From the NCBI GenBank assembly GCA_026713825.1, contig JAPONS010000016.1, positions 1-56,496 on the forward strand: DNA of 56,496 nucleotides. Reading direction: 5' to 3'. The position numbers were made by a program, and so were the translations under genes. The notes under the pieces are model-generated. The model was not told the DNA's origin and did not search any database. It saw nothing but the letters and a program-made list of their open reading frames with translations. Within the stretch, counting starts at the first letter, position 1. The number at the start of each line of letters is the position of its first letter. Source of the DNA: Chloroflexota bacterium. GTDB lineage: Bacteria > Chloroflexota > Dehalococcoidia > Lucifugimonadales > UBA1127. Shown here piece by piece: positions 1-9,173 of this stretch.

Positions 1-359
1 GGGGAGCGGGCTTGACCGCGGGGGGGCGCGGCGGCCGCGGGGGGGGGGGCCGCCGGTCGGGCAGCGGTCGGGCGCGGCGCGGCCGCCGCTCGGCGCGGGG
101 CGATCGAGGCGCCGCTGGAGACCGGCGCGACCGCGGCCGCGACGGCCTGGGCCAGCGTCGGCGAGAGGGTCACGCCCTCGCTCTCGCTGAGGTAGTTGAC
201 CGTGCGCAGGACGCCGTTGCCGGCGGGCCCCGCCAGCCGGTCAAGCTGGTCAATGGTGATGTCGCCCTTGATCAACCGCCGCGCCAGACGCCGACGCTCA
301 TGCTGCTTTTTCCTGGTGCTGCGGTGCTTGAGGGCTGAAACCCTGCTCTTCTTGTACAT
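1..359 (-). CDS. Small basic protein with Ala/Pro-rich tail, partial (runs off window)
   Basis: An open frame starts at an ATG (359-357) preceded by an AGGGAG ribosome site and continues off the window edge after 119 codons. The first 35 residues are strongly basic (MYKKSRVSALKHRSTRKKQ, then HERRRLARRLIKGD) and suggest nucleic-acid or ribosome binding. From about residue 65 the protein becomes an alanine/proline-rich low-complexity stretch, coded by very GC-rich DNA. It lies 22 bases after the rhodanese gene on the same strand, so it is probably the last visible gene of the mtnA operon. I do not recognise the family; the function is unknown. The start and frame are well supported, the 3' end is not visible. 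Confidence 0.6.
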   Translation of the reverse strand, partial: MYKKSRVSALKHRSTRKKQHERRRLARRLIKGDITIDQLDRLAGPAGNGVLRTVNYLSESEGVTLSPTLAQAVAAAVAPVSSGASIAPRRAAAAPRPTAARPAAPPPAAAAPPRGQARS

Positions 360-381
360 CGTCTCCCTTTCGACTCTGACT

Positions 382-738
382 TTACGGCTCGTCGCCGTAG
401 CTGACGGGGTAATCGCGATTGACCCAGCCGGGGGTGCCGTCCTCAATGTTGTACAGCTTCTCGGGGTCGAAGCCCATTGCCGCCGACATCTCACACGCCA
501 GCGCACTCCGCTGCCCCATGGCGCAGATGAAGAGGAGGGTCTTGTCCTTGGGCAGCTCATCGAAGCGGGCCAGCACCTGGTCGACGGGCACCCAGAGGGC
601 GTCCTTCACATGCCCGGCGGTGTACTCGTCCGGGTTGCGCACATCGACGACGGCGACGTTGGGGTCGCTGTCGACCATTTGCTTGGCTTCCTCTGAGCTG
701 ATCCGGTAGAAGGGCTCGCCCGGGTTCTTCCTTGGCAT
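382..738 (-). CDS. Single-domain rhodanese-like sulfurtransferase
   Basis: A 118-residue protein that is one rhodanese domain. Visible marks are VAVVDVRNPDEYTAGHVKDALWVP (residues 28-51, the CH2A-like entry) and the active-site loop CAMGQRS with Cys72 as the predicted persulfide carrier, matching the family pattern CxxGxRS. It probably moves sulfane sulfur or acts as a thiol-linked partner in the cytoplasm; no signal peptide is seen. It sits 47 bases after mtnP in the methionine-salvage operon, and a sulfurtransferase there fits handling of sulfur from methylthio compounds, but that link is inference from position. Confidence 0.9.
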   Translation of the reverse strand: MPRKNPGEPFYRISSEEAKQMVDSDPNVAVVDVRNPDEYTAGHVKDALWVPVDQVLARFDELPKDKTLLFICAMGQRSALACEMSAAMGFDPEKLYNIEDGTPGWVNRDYPVSYGDEP

Positions 739-785
739 GGTTGTCCTCCCTCAGGGTCGTTGTGTCCCGTCCTCTATCGTATGGG

Positions 786-1638
786 CTATGCCCTATCACC
801 GAGAAGCAGCTTCAGCCGCTGCTTCGCACCCTCGGGCCGCGCGTCCGGCGCGGTGACGACGGCCATGTCGAGCGCGTGGCCGCAGGGGCAGTCGCGGTCG
901 CCGGTGAGCTGCGGCACGATGGTCTGCAGCACGGCCTGCGCCGTCGCGACGTTGTGGTGCAGGTTGCGCAGCACAACCTCGACGGTGACCGAATCGTGGT
1001 CCGGATGCCATACATCGTAATCGGTCACGCAGGCGAGCGTCCCGTAGCACAGCTCAGCCTCCCGCGCGAGCTTCGCCTCCGGGAGCGCGGTCATGCCGAT
1101 GACGCCCGCGCCCCAGGAACGGTACAACTGCGACTCGGCAACCGTCGAGAAGGCCGGGCCCTCCATCACGACGTAGGCGCCGCCGTCGTGGACCGTGGCC
1201 TCGGCCTCGCGGCAGGCGTCGACGAGGAGGTGGCGGAGGGTGGGGCAGAAGGGCTCGGCGAAACTCACGTGGGCCACGATGCCGTCGCCAAAAAACGAGG
1301 ACACGCGCTGGCGTGTCCTGTCTATAAGCTGGTCGGGGACCACCATGTGCTGGGGGGCCATTTCCTCCCTGAGGCTGCCGACGGCGCTGATGGAAATGAC
1401 GCGCTCGACGCCGAGGAGCTTGAGGGCGTAGATGTTGGCGCGGACGGGAAGCTCCGTCGGGGTGAGCCGGTGCCCCACCCCGTGGCGGGAGAGAAAGGCG
1501 ATCTCGACACCGTGGTAGCTGCCGACGACGATGGGCCCGCTGGGCGCGCCGAAGGGCGTGTTGACGTTGATCTCCTGGACGTCCGTCAGACCCGACAACT
1601 CACTGAGGCCGGTGCCGCCGATGACGCCGATGATCGCG

Positions 1639-1646
<8 letters not shown>
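786..1646 (-). CDS. mtnP: S-methyl-5'-thioadenosine phosphorylase
   Basis: A 286-residue PNP/MTAP family enzyme. It splits methylthioadenosine with phosphate into adenine and 5-methylthioribose-1-phosphate, the substrate of the gene before it. The GGTGLSEL phosphate loop is at residues 10-17, SRHGVGHRLTPTELPVRANIYAL at about 53-75 is typical of the family, and the late segment MTALPEAKLAREAELCY followed by VTDYDVW carries the adenine-side Asp typical of MTAP rather than guanosine/inosine-specific PNP. The length is normal for the family. The start overlaps the mtnA stop by 8 bases, so the pair is translationally coupled. Confidence 0.93.
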
Positions 1647-2664
<1,018 letters not shown>

Positions 2665-2715
2665 TTGTCCGGTCCTGGCGATTGTCGTAATTGTTTCCCC
2701 CCGCGCGCCGGGCAA

Positions 2716-2746
2716 CAAAAAGAGCTTCCCGGCGAGAGAAGCTCTT
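2716..2746 (-). terminator. Intrinsic terminator of the SAM-I riboswitch
   Basis: On the minus strand AAGAGCTTC, a 9-base loop and GAAGCTCTT form a perfect 9-bp stem followed by a U-rich run (TTTTG). It lies between the SAM-I aptamer and the mtnA start and so is the expression platform. GAGAG at the 3' side of aptamer P1 could pair with CUCUC in the terminator loop region to form the antiterminator when SAM is low. Confidence 0.88.
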
Positions 2747-2758
2747 GACAGAAGAACA

Positions 2759-2867
2759 CTCTCATCGACTCAAGCCACCCTGCAGCTTGACGGCGTTGGC
2801 ACCGTGTCCCCTTGGGGCCGGTTGCCGGGCATCGTCGGGCCGTTCCCTCAGCCACTCTGGATAAGAG
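2759..2867 (-). promoter_or_regulatory. SAM-I (S-box) riboswitch aptamer
   Basis: The minus strand reads CTCTTATCCAGAG, then GGCTGAGGGAACGGCCC, GATGCCCGGCAACC, GGTGCCAACGCC and closes with GATGAGAG. These are the conserved S-box blocks in order. P1 pairs CTCTTATC (2867-2860) with GATGAGAG (2766-2759) with one G-U pair. The SAM-binding internal loop (GATG..CCGGCAACC) and the GGTGCCAA junction are intact. A terminator follows directly, so SAM binding should stop transcription of mtnA-mtnP, meaning salvage enzymes are made when SAM is scarce. No tool was run; identification rests on block order and pairing. Confidence 0.93.
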
Positions 2868-2896
2868 CAGTGCGCCGGTATCTGATTGTTGGTGCC

Positions 2897-2925
2897 ATAG
2901 TAGCTGAGGGCCTACAGTGTGTCAA
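2897..2925 (-). promoter_or_regulatory. Sigma-70-type promoter of the mtnA operon
   Basis: On the minus strand TTGACA (2925-2920), a 17-base spacer and TACTAT (2902-2897). Transcription would begin near 2890, about 23 bases before the riboswitch P1 stem, which fits. Confidence 0.85.
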
Positions 2926-3019
2926 GGAAATACTGCATATGGTTTACCAACGCTGACGCTTATATTGTTGGCTACAACGCCATGCGGCGATGTGGGCGCC
3001 GGGAGACGCTGATTCAGAC

Positions 3020-3781
3020 TCAGGGGTTGACCGCAATTGTCAGCGAAACGGCGTAGCCGCCGCCTACTTGTGTCACGCTGCCCAGGAGGCCAAGTTCGAC
3101 GGGGTCGTCGCGGAGAACGCTGTCGTTTGCGTTGGTCGTAGTGCGGACACCCAGCGCCGAATAGGGCTCCGTTGCGGCGACAGTTTCCGTGATGTCGTCG
3201 GGGAAGTACAACTGTGACGCAATCAGGTCCCGTTCATCTGTGCGGGCCTTGAAGTGAATGTGGGCTGTCCTGCCGGAATACTCGCCAGGGTAGACCGTTT
3301 CGAACTCGACGAAGCCGCCGAAGTCCGTGATCTGCGTGCCGCGGAGGAACGTCTCTCCCCTGGTGTCCGCGTTGTTAACGCCCTGGCCCGTGTAGCCTGA
3401 GTACTGGCCAAGCGCATCCGAGTGCCAAATGTCAACGCTAGCGCCGGGAATCGGCACGCACGTTTCCGCCTCCACGAGACGGAGTTCGACTACAAGGGGT
3501 GTGCCTGGCTTGCCCTCGGTGATGTCGCGCCGCTCCATGCCCGGGTCGAAGTAGAACGGGCCTTCCGTTTGCCGAGGGGTGAGGTCACACGAGGGCTGGG
3601 TGACATCGACGGAGCCGACTGAACTGCCGGTAGACTCGGGCTCGAGTGAGGAGGACGGTGCGCCCGCCACGGATGCTCCCGCGGCGTCTGGGTCGCTCGA
3701 AGCATCCGTGCACGCGACCGAGGCCGGCGCAATCGACAGCAGTGAGGCTAGAACGATGAACCTGATGGCTTTCAACTTCAC
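3020..3781 (-). CDS. Intradiol ring-cleavage dioxygenase-like lipoprotein
   Basis: A 253-residue exported protein. From the GTG at 3781 it begins KLKAIRF, a hydrophobic stretch and a lipobox ending at Cys24, then a Ser/Ala/Asp-rich linker. The rest matches the intradiol dioxygenase fold: TEGPFYFDPGMERRDI, DIWHSDALGQYSGY and YPGEYSGRTAHIHFK. Likely non-heme Fe(III) ligands are Tyr127, Tyr168, His174 and His176 (HxH). The PGEYSGRTAHIH arrangement, with Tyr close before HxH, resembles secreted actinobacterial and fungal members rather than classical catechol 1,2-dioxygenase. The substrate is probably a catechol-type compound met outside the membrane, but this is inference. A longer frame starting at 3823 exists but would bury the signal peptide. 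Confidence 0.85.
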   Translation of the reverse strand: MKLKAIRFIVLASLLSIAPASVACTDASSDPDAAGASVAGAPSSSLEPESTGSSVGSVDVTQPSCDLTPRQTEGPFYFDPGMERRDITEGKPGTPLVVELRLVEAETCVPIPGASVDIWHSDALGQYSGYTGQGVNNADTRGETFLRGTQITDFGGFVEFETVYPGEYSGRTAHIHFKARTDERDLIASQLYFPDDITETVAATEPYSALGVRTTTNANDSVLRDDPVELGLLGSVTQVGGGYAVSLTIAVNP

Positions 3782-3966
3782 TCCAGTCCAGTTGCCGATC
3801 CGGCACTGAGTATCCGTTCTCACGATTCTACCTGAATAGAACGTGGAACCTTGTGTGAGGATAGGGCGGTCCTTCGCAATGTCCAGTTTCTGAGTCTTAC
3901 CCCTTTTGGAGCGTTCTTGCTGGCCGTATAGTGGGGCGCAGAACAGGCTGAACGAGGAGGCACGGC

Positions 3967-4722
3967 ATGGGCAGGCTGGACGGCAAGGTGGCGCTCATCA
4001 GCGGCGGGGCAAAGGGCCAGGGGGCGACGGAGGCCCGCATGTTCGCCAAGGAGGGCGCGAAGATCGTCATCGGCGACCTGCTGGACGCCGAGGGGCAGGC
4101 GGTGGCGGCGGAGATTGCGGAGATGGGCGGCGACTGCACGTACGTGCACCTCAACGTGACGAGCGAGGCCGACTGGCGGGCGGCGGTCGAGACGGCGGTG
4201 TCGGAGTACGGCAAGGTGGATGTGCTGATCAACAACGCGGGCATCCTGATGAACGGCCGCGTAGAGGACACGACGGAAGCGGAATGGGACGCTGTGCTCG
4301 ATGTTAACGCGAAGGGCGTGTTTCTCGGGACGAAGGCGGTCATCGACGAGATGCGGAAGGCGGGGGGCGGTTCCATCATCAACATCTCCTCGACGTCGGG
4401 GCTGGTGGGCTCCTTTAACACGACCGCCTACAACGCGTCGAAGGGCGCGGTGCGGCTGCTGACCAAGTCGACGGCGCTGCAATATGGCCGCGAGGGAATC
4501 CGGGCGAACTCGATTCACCCGGGGCCCATCGACACGGAGATGATCCAGCTCGTCTGGCAGGACCCGGGCCGGAGCCGCGAGGAGACGGTCGCGAGGATCG
4601 CGCTGGGGCGGATCGGGACGGTGGAGGACATCGCGAACGGGGCGCTGTTCCTGGCGTCGGAGGAGTCGTCGTTCATGACGGGGAGCGAGTTGGTGATGGA
4701 CGGGGGGATGACGGCGTTTTAG
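3967..4722 (+). CDS. Short-chain dehydrogenase/reductase (classical SDR)
   Basis: A 251-residue NAD(P)-dependent oxidoreductase. The cofactor loop is GGAKGQG (13-19), Asp37 in VIGDLLD at the end of beta-2 favours NAD over NADP, NNAG is at 89-92, Asn114 in DVNAKG, a serine at 142 in INISSTSG, and the catalytic YNASK at 155-159. The C-terminus ends FMTGSELVMDGGMTAF as in the 3-alpha/20-beta-hydroxysteroid and cyclopentanol dehydrogenase-like group. The ATG follows GAGGAGG at a good distance. It stands alone between the divergent dioxygenase-like gene and a small membrane protein. The substrate cannot be told from the sequence. Confidence 0.92.
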   Translation: MGRLDGKVALISGGAKGQGATEARMFAKEGAKIVIGDLLDAEGQAVAAEIAEMGGDCTYVHLNVTSEADWRAAVETAVSEYGKVDVLINNAGILMNGRVEDTTEAEWDAVLDVNAKGVFLGTKAVIDEMRKAGGGSIINISSTSGLVGSFNTTAYNASKGAVRLLTKSTALQYGREGIRANSIHPGPIDTEMIQLVWQDPGRSREETVARIALGRIGTVEDIANGALFLASEESSFMTGSELVMDGGMTAF

Positions 4723-4813
4723 GGGGGGAAGGCCCATCCGACGCAGCGAAACCGATGGAAAGTGGCCGCACTGGATGGGTTGCATTTCTCTGTGATGTGG
4801 TACAGTAAGACAA

Positions 4814-5275
4814 ATGTTTCCATTCATAAGCGACCAACAACGTGCGACCATCTGCCGCGACGGCAAGGCGGTACTGGTGCAGGTCTTCGTGATGTTTCCG
4901 GCGCTGCTGCTGGCCAGTGCGTGGGTGATCTGGTGGGCGGCGGGTCTCCAAGGAAACGATCAGTCCACGGGCGTTTTGGACGATGTGTTCAAGCTGTTCG
5001 TGTTCGTCCAAGCGTACATCGTGATGGTCATGGCAGGCCCCGTCATCCTCTGTCACCTAAGCGACCCGGTGGAGACCAGGATGGCCATACGGACGTTGAC
5101 GGCCAGCCTGTTCAGCCTCTTGCCTCGAGTCGCTCTACTCTTTGAGACGTTGGGGGGCCAGACGGCGACCCTGACAGTCCCGGCGGCCCTCGGCGGTGTG
5201 CGATTGGCCGTCCGGCCACAGACGCCCATCTCCGCACCAGGGTTCTTCCCCGGCGCTTCTCCTCAACTGGAATAA
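4814..5275 (+). CDS. Small hypothetical membrane protein
   Basis: A 153-residue frame with two clear hydrophobic segments, about residues 18-42 ([20 protein letters not shown] region) and 60-82 ([18 protein letters not shown] region), followed by a polar, proline-rich tail. There is no ribosome site before the ATG; instead TACAGT (4801-4806) ends exactly 7 bases before it, which would fit a leaderless transcript. I recognise no family. The frame is plausible because of the two membrane segments and the lack of any competing gene, but it has no functional hint. Confidence 0.45.
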   Translation: MFPFISDQQRATICRDGKAVLVQVFVMFPALLLASAWVIWWAAGLQGNDQSTGVLDDVFKLFVFVQAYIVMVMAGPVILCHLSDPVETRMAIRTLTASLFSLLPRVALLFETLGGQTATLTVPAALGGVRLAVRPQTPISAPGFFPGASPQLE

Positions 5276-5373
5276 CTCCACTCCTCCAATAGACCCCGTT
5301 CTCCGATTCCCTATTTCTCGTGGATATCGGCTGGGGTGCGCTTTTTTCCAAAACAGCACATTGGAGGAATGTC

Positions 5374-5988
5374 ATGTCTTCATTGAAATTGACAGTAACG
5401 GCGCTCATGCTCCTTATCGTCGTCGCGGCTGGAGCGTGCGGGCCGTCGGAGGAAGAGTTGGCGGCGTTGGTTGCGGCAGAAGTCGAGCGGCAGGTGGCGT
5501 TGGTGCCGCCCGCACCCCAGGGGGACCAGGGCGAACAGGGACCGCAAGGGCCACAGGGCGTCGAGGGACCGCAAGGGGCGGTCGGGCCGGTGGGGCCACA
5601 GGGGTTGACCGGGCCGCAAGGGCCTCAGGGTGCAACGGGGCCGCAGGGGCGCGTCGGGCCGGCAGGGCCGATTGGTCTGCAGGGGCCTAAGGGTGATCCA
5701 GGGGCAGCGGGGCCAGCGGGTGCGACCGGCCCGCAGGGCACCGCTCAGATTCCCAAGGTGCTGGAAGTCGAAGAACTGATCGTGCGGAGTGACAACAGCG
5801 GCGGGTACCTCCGTCTTGAGGGTGGAACTGGGGGCACGGTCGCCGCAATCGAGTGGTACTCCAGCGACGGCAGCCAGTCTGCAACGCTATGGGGCGGCAC
5901 CGTTGATGGCATGGTATTGAGCAATCGGAATTCGGACGGCGGCTGGACGCAGTACTGTATTGATGAAGGTATAGCCAGAGTCTGCTAG
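5374..5988 (+). CDS. Collagen-like lipoprotein with 24 Gly-X-Y triplets
   Basis: A 204-residue exported protein starting at the ATG six bases after TTGGAGG (an upstream in-frame start at 5320 lacks a site). A signal sequence ends in a lipobox with Cys22 (VAAGAC). A short acidic helix ([19 protein letters not shown], 26-44) that could be a coiled-coil trimer seed leads into 24 uninterrupted Gly-X-Y triplets. The 70-residue C-terminal head contains [25 protein letters not shown], beta-rich and resembling repeats of phage-tail or surface-adhesion heads. It probably forms a lipid-anchored trimeric stalk on the cell surface. Its head is unrelated to those of the three collagen-like genes near 50-52 kb. 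Confidence 0.85.
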   Translation: MSSLKLTVTALMLLIVVAAGACGPSEEELAALVAAEVERQVALVPPAPQGDQGEQGPQGPQGVEGPQGAVGPVGPQGLTGPQGPQGATGPQGRVGPAGPIGLQGPKGDPGAAGPAGATGPQGTAQIPKVLEVEELIVRSDNSGGYLRLEGGTGGTVAAIEWYSSDGSQSATLWGGTVDGMVLSNRNSDGGWTQYCIDEGIARVC

Positions 5989-6018
5989 TAGTCCGCTTAG
6001 GCACTTCCGCCTCTCCTA

Positions 6019-6050
6019 GCCCGTGCCGCCTTCGTGCGGCGCGGGCTTCT
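6019..6050 (+). terminator. GC-rich hairpin after the collagen-like gene
   Basis: GCCCGTGCCGC (6019-6029) pairs with GCGGCGCGGGC (6036-6046) with one G-U pair and a 6-base loop, followed by TTCT. It sits 31 bases after the stop codon. The U-tract is weak. Confidence 0.6.
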
Positions 6051-6156
6051 GACGCAATGCTCCATGCGTTGCCCGCTTTCCGCCGTTTCACCCCGTCAGC
6101 CTTGGGCTGTATACTTAGCACTAAGTCCTGAAGAGGGCGAAGCTGTTGCGGAGGGC

Positions 6157-7197
6157 ATGCTTGTGGCTGGACAGCCCATTATCGCGATTACGATGGGGGA
6201 CCCTTGCGGCATTGGGCCGGAGGTCATTGCGAAGGCGTTGACTCGGCCTGAGGTGGCTGAGTTGTGCACGCCGGTGGTAATCGGGAACGCCGATATTATG
6301 CGGCGGGCCGTGGAGCTGACGGGCGTGGGTCTCGACGTGCGGGCGGTGGAGTCGGTGGAGGATGCCTCGGTCGCCGCTATGGCGGCGGGCGGCGAGGGCT
6401 CGGTCACGGTGCTGGACATCGGCAACTACGACGCTGCTGGCATGGTGGCTGGGGAGATCTCGGCGGTTGCCGGCAAGGCGGCGATGGAGTGGGTGGTGCG
6501 CGCGGGTGAGCTGTGCCTCGACGGGACCGTCGCGGCGATGGCGACCGCGCCGCTGCACAAGGAGGCCGCGAGCCTTGCGGGGTACGTGGACATTGGCCAC
6601 ATGGAGGTGCTGCAGCGGCTGGCGGAGGCGCCCAAGGTGCTGACGATGCTGATGTCGAAGGGGCTACGCGTGGTGCACCTGACCACGCACCGCTCACTGC
6701 GGCGCGCCTGCGAGTACGTCACGCACGACAACATCCTGACGGCGCTGCGTCTGACCGACTCGTCGTTCAAGACGTGGGGAGTCCCGGAGCCGCGCATAGG
6801 CGTGGCGGCGCTCAACCCGCACGCCTCCGACGGCGGGCTCATCGGGGACGAGGAGGCGACGGAGATCACGCCCGCGGTCGAGTCGGCTCTCGGGGAGGGG
6901 ATCAACGCCGTCGGGCCCGTGCCAGCGGACACCGTGTTCCTGCAGGGCGTTCGCGGCGACTATGACGCCATTCTCGCGATGTACCACGATCAGGGGCACA
7001 TCGCGGTGAAGATGTTCGGGTTCGAGGAGAGCATCACCGTGAACTTGGGGCTCCCCTTCATCCGCACGTCCGTGGACCATGGGACGGCGTTTGACATCGC
7101 GTGGCAGAACAAGGCGGACGCGACGAGCATGGTGGAGTCCATCCGTGCTGCGGCAGACCTCGTCACGGGCGAGGGCATCGCGCGGCCGGTGGGGTAA
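6157..7197 (+). CDS. PdxA-family 4-phospho-hydroxyacid dehydrogenase (PdxA or PdxA2)
   Basis: A 346-residue NAD-dependent oxidative decarboxylase of the PdxA family. Visible motifs are ITMGDPCGIGPEV (11-23), YVDIGHMEVLQ with a metal-binding His, LTTHRSLRRA, LNPHASDGGLIGDEE, AMYHDQGHIAVK and TSVDHGTAFDIA. Classical PdxA (vitamin B6 pathway) normally has YHDQGLxPxK; the YHDQGH form seen here is, to my knowledge, more like PdxA2, which acts on phosphorylated threonate or erythronate. The substrate is therefore left open. The start is ATG 6157 or GTG 6163, the latter better spaced from GGAGG. No other B6 gene is nearby. Confidence 0.85.
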   Translation: MLVAGQPIIAITMGDPCGIGPEVIAKALTRPEVAELCTPVVIGNADIMRRAVELTGVGLDVRAVESVEDASVAAMAAGGEGSVTVLDIGNYDAAGMVAGEISAVAGKAAMEWVVRAGELCLDGTVAAMATAPLHKEAASLAGYVDIGHMEVLQRLAEAPKVLTMLMSKGLRVVHLTTHRSLRRACEYVTHDNILTALRLTDSSFKTWGVPEPRIGVAALNPHASDGGLIGDEEATEITPAVESALGEGINAVGPVPADTVFLQGVRGDYDAILAMYHDQGHIAVKMFGFEESITVNLGLPFIRTSVDHGTAFDIAWQNKADATSMVESIRAAADLVTGEGIARPVG

Positions 7198-7250
7198 TCG
7201 GGGCCCAAAGTTAGCCCTTCAAAAGGAACAGGGCGAACGGGGGACGCTGG

Positions 7251-7270
7251 ATACCGGCCTTCGCCGGTAT
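7251..7270. repeat. Short palindromic repeat, family A copy 1
   Basis: ATACCGGCCTTCGCCGGTAT is an inverted repeat, followed by GACGAG. Copies at 24615 and 42574 keep the TTCG core and the fold while the stem bases change in pairs. Confidence 0.75.
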
Positions 7271-7289
7271 GACGAGAGCGGGAGTATCA

Positions 7290-8096
7290 ATGCGCATTGG
7301 TTTCATCGGCGGGGGGACGATGGCGGAGGCCATTCTGAGCGGCGTGCTGGAGCGCGAGCTGGCGTCTGCGGAGGACATTGCGGTGGCCGAGGTCATCGAG
7401 AGGCGGCGCGAGTACCTCTCGGAGCGGTACGGCGTCGTCGTGACGGACGACGGCGTGGCGGCGGCGCAGCACGGGAGCCTGGCGCTGCTGGCGGTGAAGC
7501 CGCAGGACCTGCCGAAAGCGATGGAGGGGCTGCGGAAGTCGCTGTCAGAGGAGCAGGCGGCGCTGAGCATCGTGGCGGGAGCGACAATCAAGTCGATCAG
7601 CAGGGGGCTGGACCACGACAGCATCGTGCGGATCATGCCCAACACCCCGGCGCAAATCGGCGCGGGGGTGAGCGTGTGGACGGCGACGGACAAGACGCCG
7701 CCGGAGCGCGTCGAGGAGACGCGGGAGCTGCTGCAGGCCATCGGCAAAGAGGTGTACGTGCCGAGCGAGAAGTACGTCGACATGGCGACGGGGTTGAGCG
7801 GCAGCGGACCGGCGTACGTGTTCCTGTTCATCGAGGCGCTGACGGACGCAGGCGTGCAGGTGGGGCTGTCGCGAGACATCGCCGCGACGCTGGCGACGCA
7901 GACGGTGCTCGGGAGCGCGCAGCTGCTGCAGCAGAGCGGCCGGCACCCGGCGGAGCTGCGGAACGCGGTGACCTCGCCGGGCGGGACGACGGCGGAGGGG
8001 CTGCTGTCGCTCGAGAGCAACCGGTTCCGCGCGGCGGTGATGGAAGCGGTGGAGGCTGCATACGAGAAGGCTGTGCAGCTTGGTGAGGAGGACTAG
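7290..8096 (+). CDS. proC: Pyrroline-5-carboxylate reductase
   Basis: A 268-residue enzyme for the last step of proline synthesis, reducing pyrroline-5-carboxylate with NAD(P)H. It begins MRIGFIGGGTMAEAIL with the Rossmann GxGxMA loop, contains MPNTPAQIGAG, and ends with the family signature region SGSGPAYVFLFIEALTDAGVQVGL and LRNAVTSPGGTTAEGL. The ATG at 7290 follows GGGAG; an upstream in-frame start at 7269 lies partly in a palindromic repeat. Its stop overlaps the next start by one base, so proC and yggT are translated together. Confidence 0.95.
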   Translation: MRIGFIGGGTMAEAILSGVLERELASAEDIAVAEVIERRREYLSERYGVVVTDDGVAAAQHGSLALLAVKPQDLPKAMEGLRKSLSEEQAALSIVAGATIKSISRGLDHDSIVRIMPNTPAQIGAGVSVWTATDKTPPERVEETRELLQAIGKEVYVPSEKYVDMATGLSGSGPAYVFLFIEALTDAGVQVGLSRDIAATLATQTVLGSAQLLQQSGRHPAELRNAVTSPGGTTAEGLLSLESNRFRAAVMEAVEAAYEKAVQLGEED

Positions 8097-8356
8097 TGCA
8101 AGCTATCGGAGCCCTGCTCATCAACCTGCTGTACCTGTTTGTCTTTGCCATATTCATACGTTCGATTCTGACGTGGTTTCCCATCTCGCCCAACAATCCC
8201 ATCAAGATGGCGCTGGACCAGCTCACGGAGCCGATCCTCGGCCCCATCCGACGCTACATGCCCCGCTTCGGCATGCTGGACCTGAGCCCGATGATCACCA
8301 TCATTGTCATCATCTTCCTCATCGTTCCGCTGATGCGCGCCCTGTTCGGGGTCTAG
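8096..8356 (+). CDS. yggT: YggT family membrane protein
   Basis: An 86-residue integral membrane protein with two hydrophobic segments (about 4-24 and 66-84) and the family block FIRSILTWFPISPNNPI between them. YggT proteins are linked to cell-division genes and osmotic or ion tolerance, but their molecular role is not settled. The GTG start at 8096 shares its G with the proC stop, and GGAGG lies in the end of proC. The proC-yggT pairing is a common bacterial arrangement. Confidence 0.88.
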   Translation: MQAIGALLINLLYLFVFAIFIRSILTWFPISPNNPIKMALDQLTEPILGPIRRYMPRFGMLDLSPMITIIVIIFLIVPLMRALFGV

Positions 8357-8385
8357 CTCCAACCCAAGTCCGAGGAGGTGCTCAC

Positions 8386-8601
8386 ATGCCGATGAAGTGG
8401 GAGCAGTCACAGACCGGGGAGATGTGGCGGTGGAAGAAGAACGACAACACCGTGGTCATCCATCTCAACAAGTTCAACGGCACATACCAGGTCTCCGTGG
8501 TGCGCTCTATCAGCAGCGCGGGCATGGGACTCTCCGCGGAGGGTTTTGACTCGCTGGAGGAAGCGCAGGAGTGGGCGGCGCTGCTGCTTCGCGAGGACTA
8601 G
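8386..8601 (+). CDS. Small hypothetical protein (71 aa)
   Basis: A 71-residue soluble protein after a strong GAGGAGG site. It has a WKKNDNTVVIHLNKFNGTYQVSVV core that reads as alternating beta strands and an end helix SLEEAQEWAALLLRED. The order of beta strands then helix could be a small single-domain alpha/beta fold. I know no function. It lies 29 bases after yggT and probably belongs to the same transcript. Confidence 0.75.
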   Translation: MPMKWEQSQTGEMWRWKKNDNTVVIHLNKFNGTYQVSVVRSISSAGMGLSAEGFDSLEEAQEWAALLLRED

Positions 8602-8637
8602 GGCGGCAGCACGCCAAAACTGGGGGAAGCGAACACC

Positions 8638-9087
8638 ATGGACAGGATTCCACTCGCAGGGAAGATCGCCATCGCCGTATTCGCGCTGGCTGCTGCCGTT
8701 GCCGTCATCGTCGTGGTCGTGCTCGTCTCAAATGACACGATCGGCGAGAACTGGGGGCTGGGGCTCTTCTCGGTCTTCGCGATACTGGGCGGCATCGGCT
8801 TCATCACCGACGCGTTCAAGCGGGAGGGCGCGCCCAAGGCGTTCCTTGCGGTCGTGTTCAAGTTCGCGTCGCTGGGGTTGACGCTGGGGCTCATCGCCGG
8901 CGACTGGGGCGAGTACTGGTGGCAACTCACCATCGGCGGGCTGCTCGTGGGCATCGTCGTCGCGCTGGTGGAAGGCCGGATTCGGACGGGTGATGCGCCT
9001 CCTCGCGTGTTCCGGCTGGTCGTGTGGAACCTTGTGGGCGTGGCTGCCATCGGCGAGGGCGTGTACAAGCTGACGACGCTCCTGTAA
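8638..9087 (+). CDS. Four- to five-helix membrane protein, tandem paralogue 1
   Basis: A 149-residue integral membrane protein with hydrophobic segments at about 8-30, 41-57, 68-86, 95-111 and 122-147. It shares the order and wording of the next gene: VSND/VSNG, FAILxGxGF, DAFxxEGxP, FTLGLIxG, GDAPxRxxRLxVW and AxGEGxY. This marks a tandem duplication with much later drift. The family is unknown to me. An AUG follows GGGGGAAGCGAACACC, with the site somewhat distant. Confidence 0.75.
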   Translation: MDRIPLAGKIAIAVFALAAAVAVIVVVVLVSNDTIGENWGLGLFSVFAILGGIGFITDAFKREGAPKAFLAVVFKFASLGLTLGLIAGDWGEYWWQLTIGGLLVGIVVALVEGRIRTGDAPPRVFRLVVWNLVGVAAIGEGVYKLTTLL

Positions 9088-9173
9088 CGCCGGACTGCCG
9101 ATAGCATCGCAGGAGCGGGCCGCGCTGCTGCTGAGCGAGAAGCAAGGCGATGCCGCGCCTGCAGGGAGGAAGC

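Noticed and set aside
2665-2718. Longer mtnA from the TTG at 2718
   Set aside because: That codon lies in the U-tract of the riboswitch terminator, with no ribosome site.
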